Shown here: positions 1-6,153 of the stretch, piece after piece
Layout: every line of letters starts with the position of its first letter
Numbering within the stretch: position 1 is the stretch's first letter
Assembly (NCBI GenBank): GCA_045538075.1
Contig: JAZSQT010000076.1
Span: forward strand, 1-13,657
Direction of reading: 5' to 3'
DNA: 13,657 nt
Source of the DNA: JAZSQT01 sp045538075
Lineage (GTDB): Bacteria > Chrysiogenota > Deferribacteres > Deferribacterales > Mucispirillaceae
Translations under genes and position numbers: made by a program
Notes under the pieces: generated by a model
Told to the model about the DNA's origin: nothing
What the model saw: the letters and a program-made list of their open reading frames with translations, nothing else
The model's database searches: none

Positions 1-1086
1 TTGAAAATTACTGATATTAATTTTACGTTTAAAAATATTGCTATTTTCTTTACTATAATTGCTATATCTATACTTATTTATAAAACATTAGATATTATTC
101 TTATATTTCTTATTTCTGTTTTAATAGCATATATACTTAACCCTATTGTGAACTTTTTAGAAAAACGTAATATCAAACGTATGTTAGGAGTAGTAATAAT
201 AGCTCTACTTACTTCAGCTATAGTTTTTTTAATTTTAGGATTATTACTACCTATAATAATTGAAGATATTATTTACTTTCTTAATAATATACCAGAATAT
301 ACTACGACATTTTTTGCTTTTGTTGATAAAATCTTAACTTATTTTAACATTGAAGTATCTCTTGAAAGTGTTAAAGATTTTATTAGCGAAAGGATTGGAA
401 TTATTACAAAATACGCACTTAATACTGTTACAACTGCAGCAGCATCAGTTAAAGGAATTGTAATGCTTATATTAAATATTGTTCTTATACCAGTTTTAGT
501 TTTCTTTTTATTAAAAGATTTTCCAGAATTTAAAAATTTTATGAATACCGTTATATGCCGATTAAAACTACAAGGAGTAGTAAATCATTTATCTGAATTT
601 GAAACATTAATTGGCAAATATTTTAGAGGAATGTTCTTTGTAGGTATTGTGTTAAGCATATTATACACTACTGTTTTATTAATAGTTGAAGTAAAAGGAG
701 CTTTTATTTTTGGAATTATTACTGGTATGGGAGGAATGATACCATACGTTGGCTTTGCTGTTGGTATGATTGCCTCCATTATTGCTACTGCTATTCAATT
801 TCAAGATATTATACACCCTATATACGTATTAATTGGCTTTGTGATTGTTCAAATTCTTGAAAGCACTGTTATTACACCAAAAATTGTTGGTAATAGTATG
901 GGGCTTAATCCAGTAATAGTTATTATCGCATTAATGATAGGTGGAGCAAGTCTTGGTTTAATAGGAATGATTTTAGCACTCCCTATTGCAGCCTTTATAA
1001 AAATATTAATTAATAAATATTTCTTGAAAATTGAAAATAAAGTAGAAAACGACAATAAAAATATTGATAATTCCAACAATGAGTAA
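1..1086 (+). CDS. AI-2E / PerM-family polytopic membrane transporter
   Basis: An integral inner-membrane protein of the AI-2E exporter (PerM/YdiK/TqsA) superfamily. Members export small molecules or act as ion antiporters, so the substrate cannot be read from sequence. About eight hydrophobic segments are visible, roughly residues 11-30, 32-50, 61-90, 150-171, 208-229, 233-266, 274-293 and 303-337. An amphipathic soluble stretch lies at 95-148, as is typical of the family. The family-like motif GMGGMIPYVGFAVG is at 242-255 and ITPKIVG at 291-297. The tail (345-361) is Asn/Lys-rich and probably cytoplasmic. The 361 residues match the usual family length, so little or nothing is missing, but the frame begins with TTG at base 1. 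A start just outside the window is possible. The iclR-type gene follows 67 bases downstream on the same strand. Confidence 0.85.
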   Translation: MKITDINFTFKNIAIFFTIIAISILIYKTLDIILIFLISVLIAYILNPIVNFLEKRNIKRMLGVVIIALLTSAIVFLILGLLLPIIIEDIIYFLNNIPEYTTTFFAFVDKILTYFNIEVSLESVKDFISERIGIITKYALNTVTTAAASVKGIVMLILNIVLIPVLVFFLLKDFPEFKNFMNTVICRLKLQGVVNHLSEFETLIGKYFRGMFFVGIVLSILYTTVLLIVEVKGAFIFGIITGMGGMIPYVGFAVGMIASIIATAIQFQDIIHPIYVLIGFVIVQILESTVITPKIVGNSMGLNPVIVIIALMIGGASLGLIGMILALPIAAFIKILINKYFLKIENKVENDNKNIDNSNNE

Positions 1087-1090
1087 ACTC

Positions 1091-1122
1091 TTGTAAAATT
1101 TATAATTATGTTTTATTATAAT
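1091..1122 (+). promoter_or_regulatory. Candidate promoter for the IclR-type gene
   Basis: TTGTAA at 1091-1096 and a perfect TATAAT at 1117-1122 lie in the short gap before the IclR-type gene. The spacer is 20 bases, longer than the usual 17, so the -10 element is convincing but the -35 is weak. It sits about 32 bases upstream of the ATG at 1154, leaving a short leader. Confidence 0.35.
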
Positions 1123-1130
1123 TACGTAAT
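1121..1130. promoter_or_regulatory. Perfect palindrome overlapping the iclR -10 box
   Basis: ATTACGTAAT is its own reverse complement. It overlaps the last two bases of the candidate -10 element and covers the presumed transcription start of the IclR-type gene. IclR regulators commonly repress their own gene by binding palindromes near the promoter, so an autoregulatory operator is possible. Ten-base palindromes also occur by chance in AT-rich DNA. Confidence 0.3.
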
Positions 1131-1140
1131 ACGATTTTTT

Positions 1141-1144
1141 GGAG
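1141..1144 (+). promoter_or_regulatory. Ribosome binding site fixing the iclR start
   Basis: GGAG lies 9 bases before the ATG at 1154. The longer frame would begin with TTG at 1139, but that codon overlaps this Shine-Dalgarno sequence and has none of its own, so ATG 1154 is the likely start. Confidence 0.7.
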
Positions 1145-1153
1145 CAAGATTAT

Positions 1154-1939
1154 ATGGTTCATAAACCTACAGTCAAATCTATTCAATCAGTTCAACACGC
1201 ATTACAACTTTTTGAAGTTTTTAGAGTAAATTATAATCAAGAAGAATTTGGTGTTACAGAATTATCAAAAACATTAGGGCTACATAAAAACAATGTTTTT
1301 AGGTTACTTGCAACTTTGTCTGCTTGTGGTTATATTGAACAAAATCCAGTTACAGAAAACTATCGCTTAGGAATAGGTATATTTAACCTTGGACAAAAGT
1401 TTATTAATAAATTAGGTTTCTTAAAACTTGCTCGTCCTTTTATGGAAAAAATTGTTTCTGATATTCAAGAATCAGTATATATAGGCATATTACGTGATGG
1501 CAATGTAATATACCTTGATATGGTTGAGGCAAACCACCCAGTTAAAGTTGTATCACGAGTAGGCAAAGATGTTCCTGCATATTGCACTTCTATTGGTAAA
1601 ATACAACTTTCTTACTCTTCAGAAGATGAAATTAACCGTATGTATATGGGTGCAAGACTTAAAAAATATACTAATTTTACTATTACATCTTTACCAGAGT
1701 TGAAAAAACATCTTAAAGAAGTAGCAAATCTTGATTACGCCATTGATAACCAAGAATTTGAAAAAGATGTTCGCTGTATAGCCGTGCCAGTCAAAGATTA
1801 TTTAGGCGTTCCTGTTGCAGCAATTAGTGTTACTGGGCCAATTTTTAGAATGAACGATGATATACTTCTTAACAAAATCCTGCCAGTAACAAGAAAATAT
1901 GCTAAAGAAGTTTCAAAAAGGTTAGGATACCAAAGTTAG
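1154..1939 (+). CDS. IclR-family transcriptional regulator
   Basis: A cytoplasmic DNA-binding regulator of 261 residues, the usual length for the IclR family. The N-terminal winged helix-turn-helix spans about residues 8-75 (SVQHALQLFEVF, then VTELSKTLGLHKNNVFRLLATL as helix and recognition helix, then the wing ENYRLGIG). The C-terminal effector-binding domain covers about 85-250, with family signatures CTSIGKIQLSY at 144-154 and DNQEFEKDVRCIAVPVKDYLG near 198-218. The effector is not predictable; relatives sense small organic acids and aromatic compounds. The ATG at 1154 is chosen because a GGAG sits 9 bases upstream. The gene has its own candidate promoter and a palindrome that may be an autoregulatory site. 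Its target is unknown. Neighbours are the membrane transporter upstream and the convergent nitroreductase-PPOX pair, and IclR proteins often control adjacent genes. Confidence 0.92.
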   Translation: MVHKPTVKSIQSVQHALQLFEVFRVNYNQEEFGVTELSKTLGLHKNNVFRLLATLSACGYIEQNPVTENYRLGIGIFNLGQKFINKLGFLKLARPFMEKIVSDIQESVYIGILRDGNVIYLDMVEANHPVKVVSRVGKDVPAYCTSIGKIQLSYSSEDEINRMYMGARLKKYTNFTITSLPELKKHLKEVANLDYAIDNQEFEKDVRCIAVPVKDYLGVPVAAISVTGPIFRMNDDILLNKILPVTRKYAKEVSKRLGYQS

Positions 1940-1959
1940 TAAATTAAATATTTTTAAAT

Positions 1960-1994
1960 AAAAAAAGGGGCTTTTACGCCCCAATAATTTTTTT
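1960..1994. terminator. Bidirectional intrinsic terminator
   Basis: A hairpin with arms GGGGC (1967-1971) and GCCCC (1978-1982) and a 6-base loop lies between convergent genes. Seven A residues on its left (1960-1966) read as a T tract on the - strand. A T-rich stretch on the right (ending near 1994) serves the + strand. The stop codon of the - strand PPOX gene (1974-1976) is inside the hairpin loop. Confidence 0.8.
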
Positions 1995-2378
1995 AGCCTT
2001 GTTATAAGCATCATAAAAAATTATGCTTACATCATCAATACAAAATACTTCAACATTATCTTCTTTAGATTTTTTGTAAACTGATTCAGATATTTCACTT
2101 TCATTAATCAATTTTTCAAGTAAATCTTTATCATCAATAAATTTTGCAACTCCAGATACCCTAATCCAATCAAAAGTTGGACTTGATGAAGAAAACTCAA
2201 TTCTTGGATTATTTTTAATCTCTTTATATACTTCTTTATCTGTAGATACGGCAAAATAAATTTTATCATTATATAAAGATAAAATCATAAAAGGTCTAAC
2301 CTTTGGTAAACCATTACTATCTACTGTTGCCAAGTATTGAATACTATTTTCTGATAAAAAATGTAATACATCTTTCAT
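1974..2378 (-). CDS. Pyridoxamine 5'-phosphate oxidase-family (split-barrel flavin-binding) protein
   Basis: A small cytoplasmic protein of 134 residues with the split beta-barrel fold of the PPOX/FMN-binding superfamily. Visible signatures are the opening ISxQYLATVDSNGLPKVRPF-type segment (residues 12-30), then YNDKIYFAVSTDKEVYKEIKNNPRIEF-type strands (36-62) and WIRVSGVAKF (71-80). Family members bind FMN, F420 or haem and act as oxidoreductases or flavin carriers. True vitamin B6 oxidases are longer (about 200 residues or more), so PdxH activity is not implied. AGGAG (complement of 2388-2392) lies 9 bases before the ATG. The preceding nitroreductase gene ends 14 bases upstream, its stop touching this ribosome binding site, so the two are probably co-transcribed as a small flavin redox unit. 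Transcription ends in the hairpin that overlaps the stop codon. Confidence 0.85.
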   Translation of the reverse strand: MKDVLHFLSENSIQYLATVDSNGLPKVRPFMILSLYNDKIYFAVSTDKEVYKEIKNNPRIEFSSSSPTFDWIRVSGVAKFIDDKDLLEKLINESEISESVYKKSKEDNVEVFCIDDVSIIFYDAYNKAKKIIGA

Positions 2379-2392
2379 TAAAACATTCTCCT

Positions 2393-2989
2393 TTATTTAT
2401 ATACTCTAACCCTGTTTTTAACTGGTATTATTTCTTTTTCTTCTGCCTCGTCCCAAGGTTTCCCAAAAGGCATTTGAGCAATTAATTTCCAAGTTTTTGG
2501 TATATTAAATTCTGCTTGTATTTTATTATCTGCAATGGGAATATAATGTTGTAAGGAAACACCTAATCCCTCAAGAGATAAACTCGTCCATATAATATAT
2601 TGCAACATTCCATTTGATTGATTAGACCAAACTGGAAAATTTCCTTGATAAGTTGGATGTTCTTGCTGCAATTTTTTAATAGTATCAGTATCTTCATAAA
2701 ATAGTATAGTTCCATAACCAGCCATAAAAGAATTAATCTTTTCTGCAATAGGAGCTAATTTTTTAGGGTGAATTATATCTTTTAATGAATCAAATATAAT
2801 CTGCCACATTTTTTTATGGTAATCATTAAACAATACAACAGTTCTTGCACTCTGACTATTAAAAGCAGTCGGACAATACATAACTGCATGTTCAACAATC
2901 TCTTCTATTCTCTCTTTTGATATAGGTGATTCATCTGAAATTGCATATATTGACCGTCTATCTTTAATTGCTTCATAAAAATCCTTCAT
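2393..2989 (-). CDS. Nitroreductase-family flavoprotein, Frm2/HBN1-like subgroup
   Basis: A 198-residue FMN-dependent oxidoreductase of the nitroreductase superfamily, cytoplasmic and probably dimeric. The FMN-contacting motif RRSIY is at residues 11-15. PTAFNSQSAR at 40-49 matches the PSAFNSQSxR signature of the fungal Frm2/HBN1 and bacterial relatives, which I recall as nitroaromatic or quinone reductases with roles in redox stress or lipid signalling. Further motifs are WSNQSNGMLQ (121-130), EGLGVSLQHY (140-149) and MPFGKP (173-178). The frame is open 27 bases further upstream, but AGGAGG at 2994-2999 directs initiation at ATG 2989, giving MKDFYEAIKDRRSIY, which fits the family start. It heads a two-gene unit with the PPOX-type protein. 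A 10-bp inverted repeat lies just upstream of its ribosome binding site. The natural substrate is unknown. Confidence 0.88.
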   Translation of the reverse strand: MKDFYEAIKDRRSIYAISDESPISKERIEEIVEHAVMYCPTAFNSQSARTVVLFNDYHKKMWQIIFDSLKDIIHPKKLAPIAEKINSFMAGYGTILFYEDTDTIKKLQQEHPTYQGNFPVWSNQSNGMLQYIIWTSLSLEGLGVSLQHYIPIADNKIQAEFNIPKTWKLIAQMPFGKPWDEAEEKEIIPVKNRVRVYK

Positions 2990-2993
2990 AAAA

Positions 2994-2999
2994 CCTCCT
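2994..2999 (-). promoter_or_regulatory. Ribosome binding site fixing the nitroreductase start
   Basis: A full AGGAGG on the - strand, 4 bases before ATG 2989. It lies inside the longer open frame that begins at 3016 and so argues against that start. Confidence 0.75.
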
Positions 3000-3005
3000 A
3001 TATAA

Positions 3006-3036
3006 ATATTGCCCAATTAATAAAACTGGGCAATAT
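3006..3036. promoter_or_regulatory. 10-bp perfect inverted repeat upstream of the nitroreductase gene
   Basis: ATATTGCCCA (3006-3015) and TGGGCAATAT (3027-3036) are exact reverse complements separated by 11 bases. The element lies 6 bases upstream of the AGGAGG of the nitroreductase gene and 42 bases after the end of the CheW-CheZ gene. On the - strand it is followed by a short AU-rich stretch rather than a clean T tract, so it is either a weak terminator for the chemotaxis unit, a leader hairpin, or an operator of the redox pair. Confidence 0.6.
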
Positions 3037-3078
3037 GACTGTATGCAAAAATACAAATTCGTAAGTTATATAAAAATT

Positions 3079-4680
3079 TTATGCTAAGCCATAATCTTCA
3101 AGTAATTTTTCTGCCCATTTATCACTATTTGGTTGATGAACTTGCAGAAATCCAACTATTGCACCAATCCTTGCACCCATATCTTCAATAGATTTAATTA
3201 CTTTACGAAGTTTCTGTTCAGTAATATCTTGAAACTCTAATGCTTCAAGAATTTTAAAACCTAACTCTTCTGCATTTGATAAGTTATCACAAGTTTTTGT
3301 ATATAATTCAAAAAACTCTTTTTCGTTCTCTTTGTTTGCAAGTTTTTTAAGATTTTTTAAATCATCAATAAACTTTTTATAAAAAGCAGACATACTGTTT
3401 GAAGCGTCCATTAAATTTAATGTTGCTTTTTCTGTAGTGTCATTAACTTCTTCTAAAGCAGATGCTACACTAGGGATTGCCTCTTGAGAAGTAGTAATGA
3501 CTGGATTAATTTCATCAACTTTACTTTTTGTATCAATTATAAGCCTTAAAAGTTCACCGATTTCGCCTTTTATATCAACATTTAAACCTTCTGGCTCTTC
3601 TCCAGAGATAATTTTGTCTGCAATACTTTTAAGCTCTTTAATAGATACATTTGATGTAGCACTACTGCTAACAAGTTCTTCTTTCTTTTGTGTAGATTTT
3701 TCTTCTTTATTTGATAAATCATTAGTAATTAAAGAATTTAAATCTCCATCGCTAACATGTAATTCTTCACTATTTGGTAATTCAAAAATAGCAGAACTTT
3801 GAGCAAGTGCATCAGCTAAGACTTCTTCGTTACTTTGTCTCTCGCTCTTTCTTTTTTTTTTATTTAACTCTTCTGTTTCTGCTTCTCTCATAGCAAGTTC
3901 TCTTGCAATAAGAGCATCAATATCACTTTCTATACCAGCATCAGCAGATTCATGGTGGTCATCATCGTGATGATCTTCTTCATGAACAACTGGTTCTTCA
4001 ATTTTTGTAATAATAGGAGAAGGAACTTCTTCTGGTTTAGGCAAATCGTTACTTTCTTCTACTATAGGAGCTGCTTTTTTTTCTTCAACTACAACTTCTT
4101 CAACAACTTCTTCCTCTACAATTTCTTCTTCAATAGCCAATAACGCTGGCTTTCCTTTTGTAGATGGACCAAGCATTTTTTTGCGAAGTTCACTTTCCAT
4201 TTGTTCGCCACTTTCATTAAGCACTCTATCTATATCAAGAAGCATAATAAGGCGAGAGTCGTATTTACATATACCTAAAATATATTCTTGACCAATTGAG
4301 CCAACAAGTGGTGGAGTAGGCTCTACCATTGATTTACGAATACGGATAACTTCTGTAACTTCATCAACAACAAAACCAATATTTTGTTTTTCAAAACGTA
4401 TAACTATAAACCTTGTAGCCTTATCAAAATCACATCTGTCAAGACTAAAACGAACACGCAAGTCTATAACAGGAATAACTTTACCACGAAGGTTCATTAC
4501 TCCTAAGATAAAAGAATCTACACGTGGAACTATAGTAATTTCTGCTGTTCTAATAATTTCTTGAATTTTGAGGACGTCAATAGCATACTCCTCTTCTCCT
4601 AACTTAAGCCCAACAAGTTGAACTAATTCAGCATCATCACCGATAAATTCGTGGTCTTCTCTTTCACGTAATTCATTCAT
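3079..4680 (-). CDS. CheW-CheZ fusion: chemotaxis scaffold with C-terminal CheY-P phosphatase domain
   Basis: A 533-residue cytoplasmic chemotaxis protein. Residues about 18-158 are a CheW domain, which couples receptors to CheA: VGLKLGEEEYAIDVLKIQEIIR, VPRVDSFILGVMNLRGKVIPVIDLR, then FVVDEVTEVIRI and YILGICKYDSRLIMLLDID. Residues about 180-340 form a charged, probably disordered linker with Glu/Val repeats (184-200) and a His/Asp cluster (233-243). Residues about 345-533 are helical and resemble CheZ. FQDITEQ at 483-489 matches the CheZ active-site helix FQDLTGQ, keeping the catalytic Asp (D485) and Gln (Q489). The last residues, KLLEDYGLA, resemble the C-terminal CheY-binding peptide of CheZ. 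The protein should sit in the array and dephosphorylate CheY-P there. Its start overlaps the MinD-like gene by 8 bases; AGGGG lies 7 bases upstream of the ATG. The CheW call is firm; the CheZ call rests on motif and context. Confidence 0.85.
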   Translation of the reverse strand: MNELREREDHEFIGDDAELVQLVGLKLGEEEYAIDVLKIQEIIRTAEITIVPRVDSFILGVMNLRGKVIPVIDLRVRFSLDRCDFDKATRFIVIRFEKQNIGFVVDEVTEVIRIRKSMVEPTPPLVGSIGQEYILGICKYDSRLIMLLDIDRVLNESGEQMESELRKKMLGPSTKGKPALLAIEEEIVEEEVVEEVVVEEKKAAPIVEESNDLPKPEEVPSPIITKIEEPVVHEEDHHDDDHHESADAGIESDIDALIARELAMREAETEELNKKKRKSERQSNEEVLADALAQSSAIFELPNSEELHVSDGDLNSLITNDLSNKEEKSTQKKEELVSSSATSNVSIKELKSIADKIISGEEPEGLNVDIKGEIGELLRLIIDTKSKVDEINPVITTSQEAIPSVASALEEVNDTTEKATLNLMDASNSMSAFYKKFIDDLKNLKKLANKENEKEFFELYTKTCDNLSNAEELGFKILEALEFQDITEQKLRKVIKSIEDMGARIGAIVGFLQVHQPNSDKWAEKLLEDYGLA

Positions 4681-5575
4681 TTTGCGACCCCTGTAATTTA
4701 GCTATCATCTGGTCTCGTATATCATCAATACAACCAACTGTTTCGCTTTCTGGATATTTTTTATAGTAAGGTTGTAGCAATTTAATACATTCGCTAACCT
4801 TACTATCATACGGTAAAAAACCAAGTTTTTCAATATCTATACTTAAATATTTACTAACAACATTTTCAAAACCGTAGAATACATTTAACTCACGTTTATA
4901 CTTAACTTGATTTAAAATCATTCCCGGTCTAAATGCAGAAACGAAGGATTTTATTGCTGAAGCAACATTACTATCTACTTCATTAACTGCATCTATAATT
5001 GATTGAACGTTAGGAAAATTCATACTCTTACTACGAAGTTTTTTGTTTATCTCTGCAAAATCCCAACGTTTAGACAAAAACCTTTCAATATGTCTATATA
5101 TTGCAATCTTTAAAAAACCATACGCATTTTCAATAGATGTAGGTTCGCTACTCATAACGACAAGTTTAATATCTGCCACATTAAACATATCAACCATATT
5201 AAAACTTGTGCCAGCACCTAAATCTAATATAATATATTCATAATCTTGACTTTTTAAGCCAGTTAAAATTTTTATCTTTTCAAATTTTGTAATATGAGCC
5301 ATTCCTAAAACATCACCAGAGCCACCGATAAAATCAACTCCAGCTGGAGACTTAACTATAACATCACTAAGTTCTGAACGCTCACGAATATAATTATATA
5401 AGCCAACTCCTGGCACTTTTAGACCAACGAAATTATGGAGATTTGCTCCCCCTAAATCTGCATCTACAAGTAAAATTTTATGTCCTTTAGCACTTAAAGA
5501 AAGAGCAAGACTTGACGAACAAAAACTTTTGCCAACTCCACCTTTTCCACTTGCTATTGATATAAGTTTTGCCAT
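4673..5575 (-). CDS. MinD/ParA-family P-loop ATPase
   Basis: A 300-residue cytoplasmic ATPase of the MinD/ParA/FlhG superfamily. The deviant Walker A motif is at residues 10-17 (GKGGVGKS, with the signature Lys at 11). The switch segment DADLGGANLH is at 38-47 and the Walker B strand YIILDLGAGTSFN, with D118, at 114-126. SSEPTSIENAYGFLK (142-156) is typical of the FlhG-like and deltaproteobacterial MinD-like branch. These ATPases position division sites, flagella or chemotaxis arrays by cycling between ATP dimer and ADP monomer. I see no clear C-terminal amphipathic membrane helix of the MinD type. Its TGA stop overlaps the start of the CheW-CheZ gene by 8 bases, so translation is coupled and a role in placing the chemotaxis array is inferred. 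The ribosome binding site is weak (AAGG). A candidate promoter lies at 5639-5667. Confidence 0.9.
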   Translation of the reverse strand: MAKLISIASGKGGVGKSFCSSSLALSLSAKGHKILLVDADLGGANLHNFVGLKVPGVGLYNYIRERSELSDVIVKSPAGVDFIGGSGDVLGMAHITKFEKIKILTGLKSQDYEYIILDLGAGTSFNMVDMFNVADIKLVVMSSEPTSIENAYGFLKIAIYRHIERFLSKRWDFAEINKKLRSKSMNFPNVQSIIDAVNEVDSNVASAIKSFVSAFRPGMILNQVKYKRELNVFYGFENVVSKYLSIDIEKLGFLPYDSKVSECIKLLQPYYKKYPESETVGCIDDIRDQMIAKLQGSQNE

Positions 5576-5638
5576 TAAATTGCCTTAATATAATTAGTAA
5601 ATATATAAATACAGATAACTATATATCTTATCCCTTAT

Positions 5639-5667
5639 ATACTAAATCATATTTTTTTATTTGTAAA
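5639..5667 (-). promoter_or_regulatory. Candidate promoter for the MinD-like / CheW-CheZ unit
   Basis: On the - strand TTTACA (complement of 5662-5667) is followed after exactly 17 bases by TAGTAT (complement of 5639-5644). The -35 matches 5 of 6 consensus positions and the -10 matches 4 of 6. It would start transcription about 60 bases before the ATG of the MinD-like gene. AT-rich gaps give such matches readily. Confidence 0.35.
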
Positions 5668-5700
5668 TACTTATAACATTATTAAATCACATTTTTTTAT
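5643..5700. repeat. Pair of 18-base direct repeats, 40 bases apart
   Basis: TAAATCATATTTTTTTAT (5643-5660) recurs as TAAATCACATTTTTTTAT (5683-5700), one mismatch in 18, with a period of exactly 40 bases. The second copy runs into the stop codon of the DUF2062 gene, and the first overlaps the candidate promoter of the MinD-like gene. Function unknown; a regulator site or a small tandem duplication of the gene end are both possible. Confidence 0.5.
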
Positions 5701-6137
5701 GATTTTCTATAAATTTTCACTAAAAAATATACAATAAAAAAAGTAGGAATACTTAACAAAATACCTGCTAAATGCGTGCCAACAAAAAATGGCAGTATTA
5801 AAGTCTTGCCTGCTTCAAATAACGCAGAAAATGTAAGATTACTCCAATCAATATGTATTGGATTCTCCATACCTAACACGTATAAACCAAATTTTGTTGT
5901 AAGAGCAAATATAAAAGGTATGGTTATAGGGTTTGTAATATAAACACCTATTATTACTGGATAAACTGGCAGATTAAACCAACCTGCCACAAGTAACCCT
6001 ATATAAGTTTGTAAACCAATATATGGGGATATACCGATTAAACACCCTGCAACAGCAGACCAAGCAATAGTAGATGGCGACCTATCTAAAGATAACATCA
6101 TCTTTAGCTTTTCACGAGCTTTGTCTATTAAAGACAT
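5697..6137 (-). CDS. DUF2062-domain membrane protein
   Basis: A 146-residue protein filled by one DUF2062 domain. The family signature is clear: a positively charged start, then SPSTIAWSAVAGCLIGISPYIGLQTY-type sequence near 20-45, and a Leu-Pro-rich stretch ending in YITNPITIPFIFALTTKFG near 66-84. About three hydrophobic segments are visible (24-52, 54-84 and 109-141). The family has no established biochemical role; the domain occurs alone or attached to glycosyltransferases. It starts at ATG 6137 after an AGGTGA-type binding site, 16 bases after the lon stop, so it is very likely the last gene of the hsp20-lon unit. That position hints at a membrane-stress connection, but this is inference only. 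Confidence 0.85.
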   Translation of the reverse strand: MSLIDKAREKLKMMLSLDRSPSTIAWSAVAGCLIGISPYIGLQTYIGLLVAGWFNLPVYPVIIGVYITNPITIPFIFALTTKFGLYVLGMENPIHIDWSNLTFSALFEAGKTLILPFFVGTHLAGILLSIPTFFIVYFLVKIYRKS

Positions 6138-6153
6138 CTTTCACCTAATTTAT

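Noticed and set aside
1139..1153. TTG start of the IclR-type gene at 1139
   Set aside because: It overlaps the GGAG that serves ATG 1154 and has no binding site of its own.
2990..3016. Longer nitroreductase start at 3016
   Set aside because: The AGGAGG at 2994-2999 lies inside it and directs initiation at ATG 2989; the shorter protein fits the family.
3497..3802. A 101-codon + strand frame rich in Ser and Leu
   Set aside because: It lies wholly antisense to the CheW-CheZ gene, and its composition is what complementing that gene would give.
3940..4000. Short tandem repeats or a CRISPR-like array in the His/Asp region
   Set aside because: The repeats are imperfect, irregularly spaced and explained by codons of the low-complexity linker.
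3952..4143. A 63-codon + strand frame rich in Phe and Asn
   Set aside because: It is the antisense shadow of the acidic linker of the CheW-CheZ gene; no ribosome binding site or domain.
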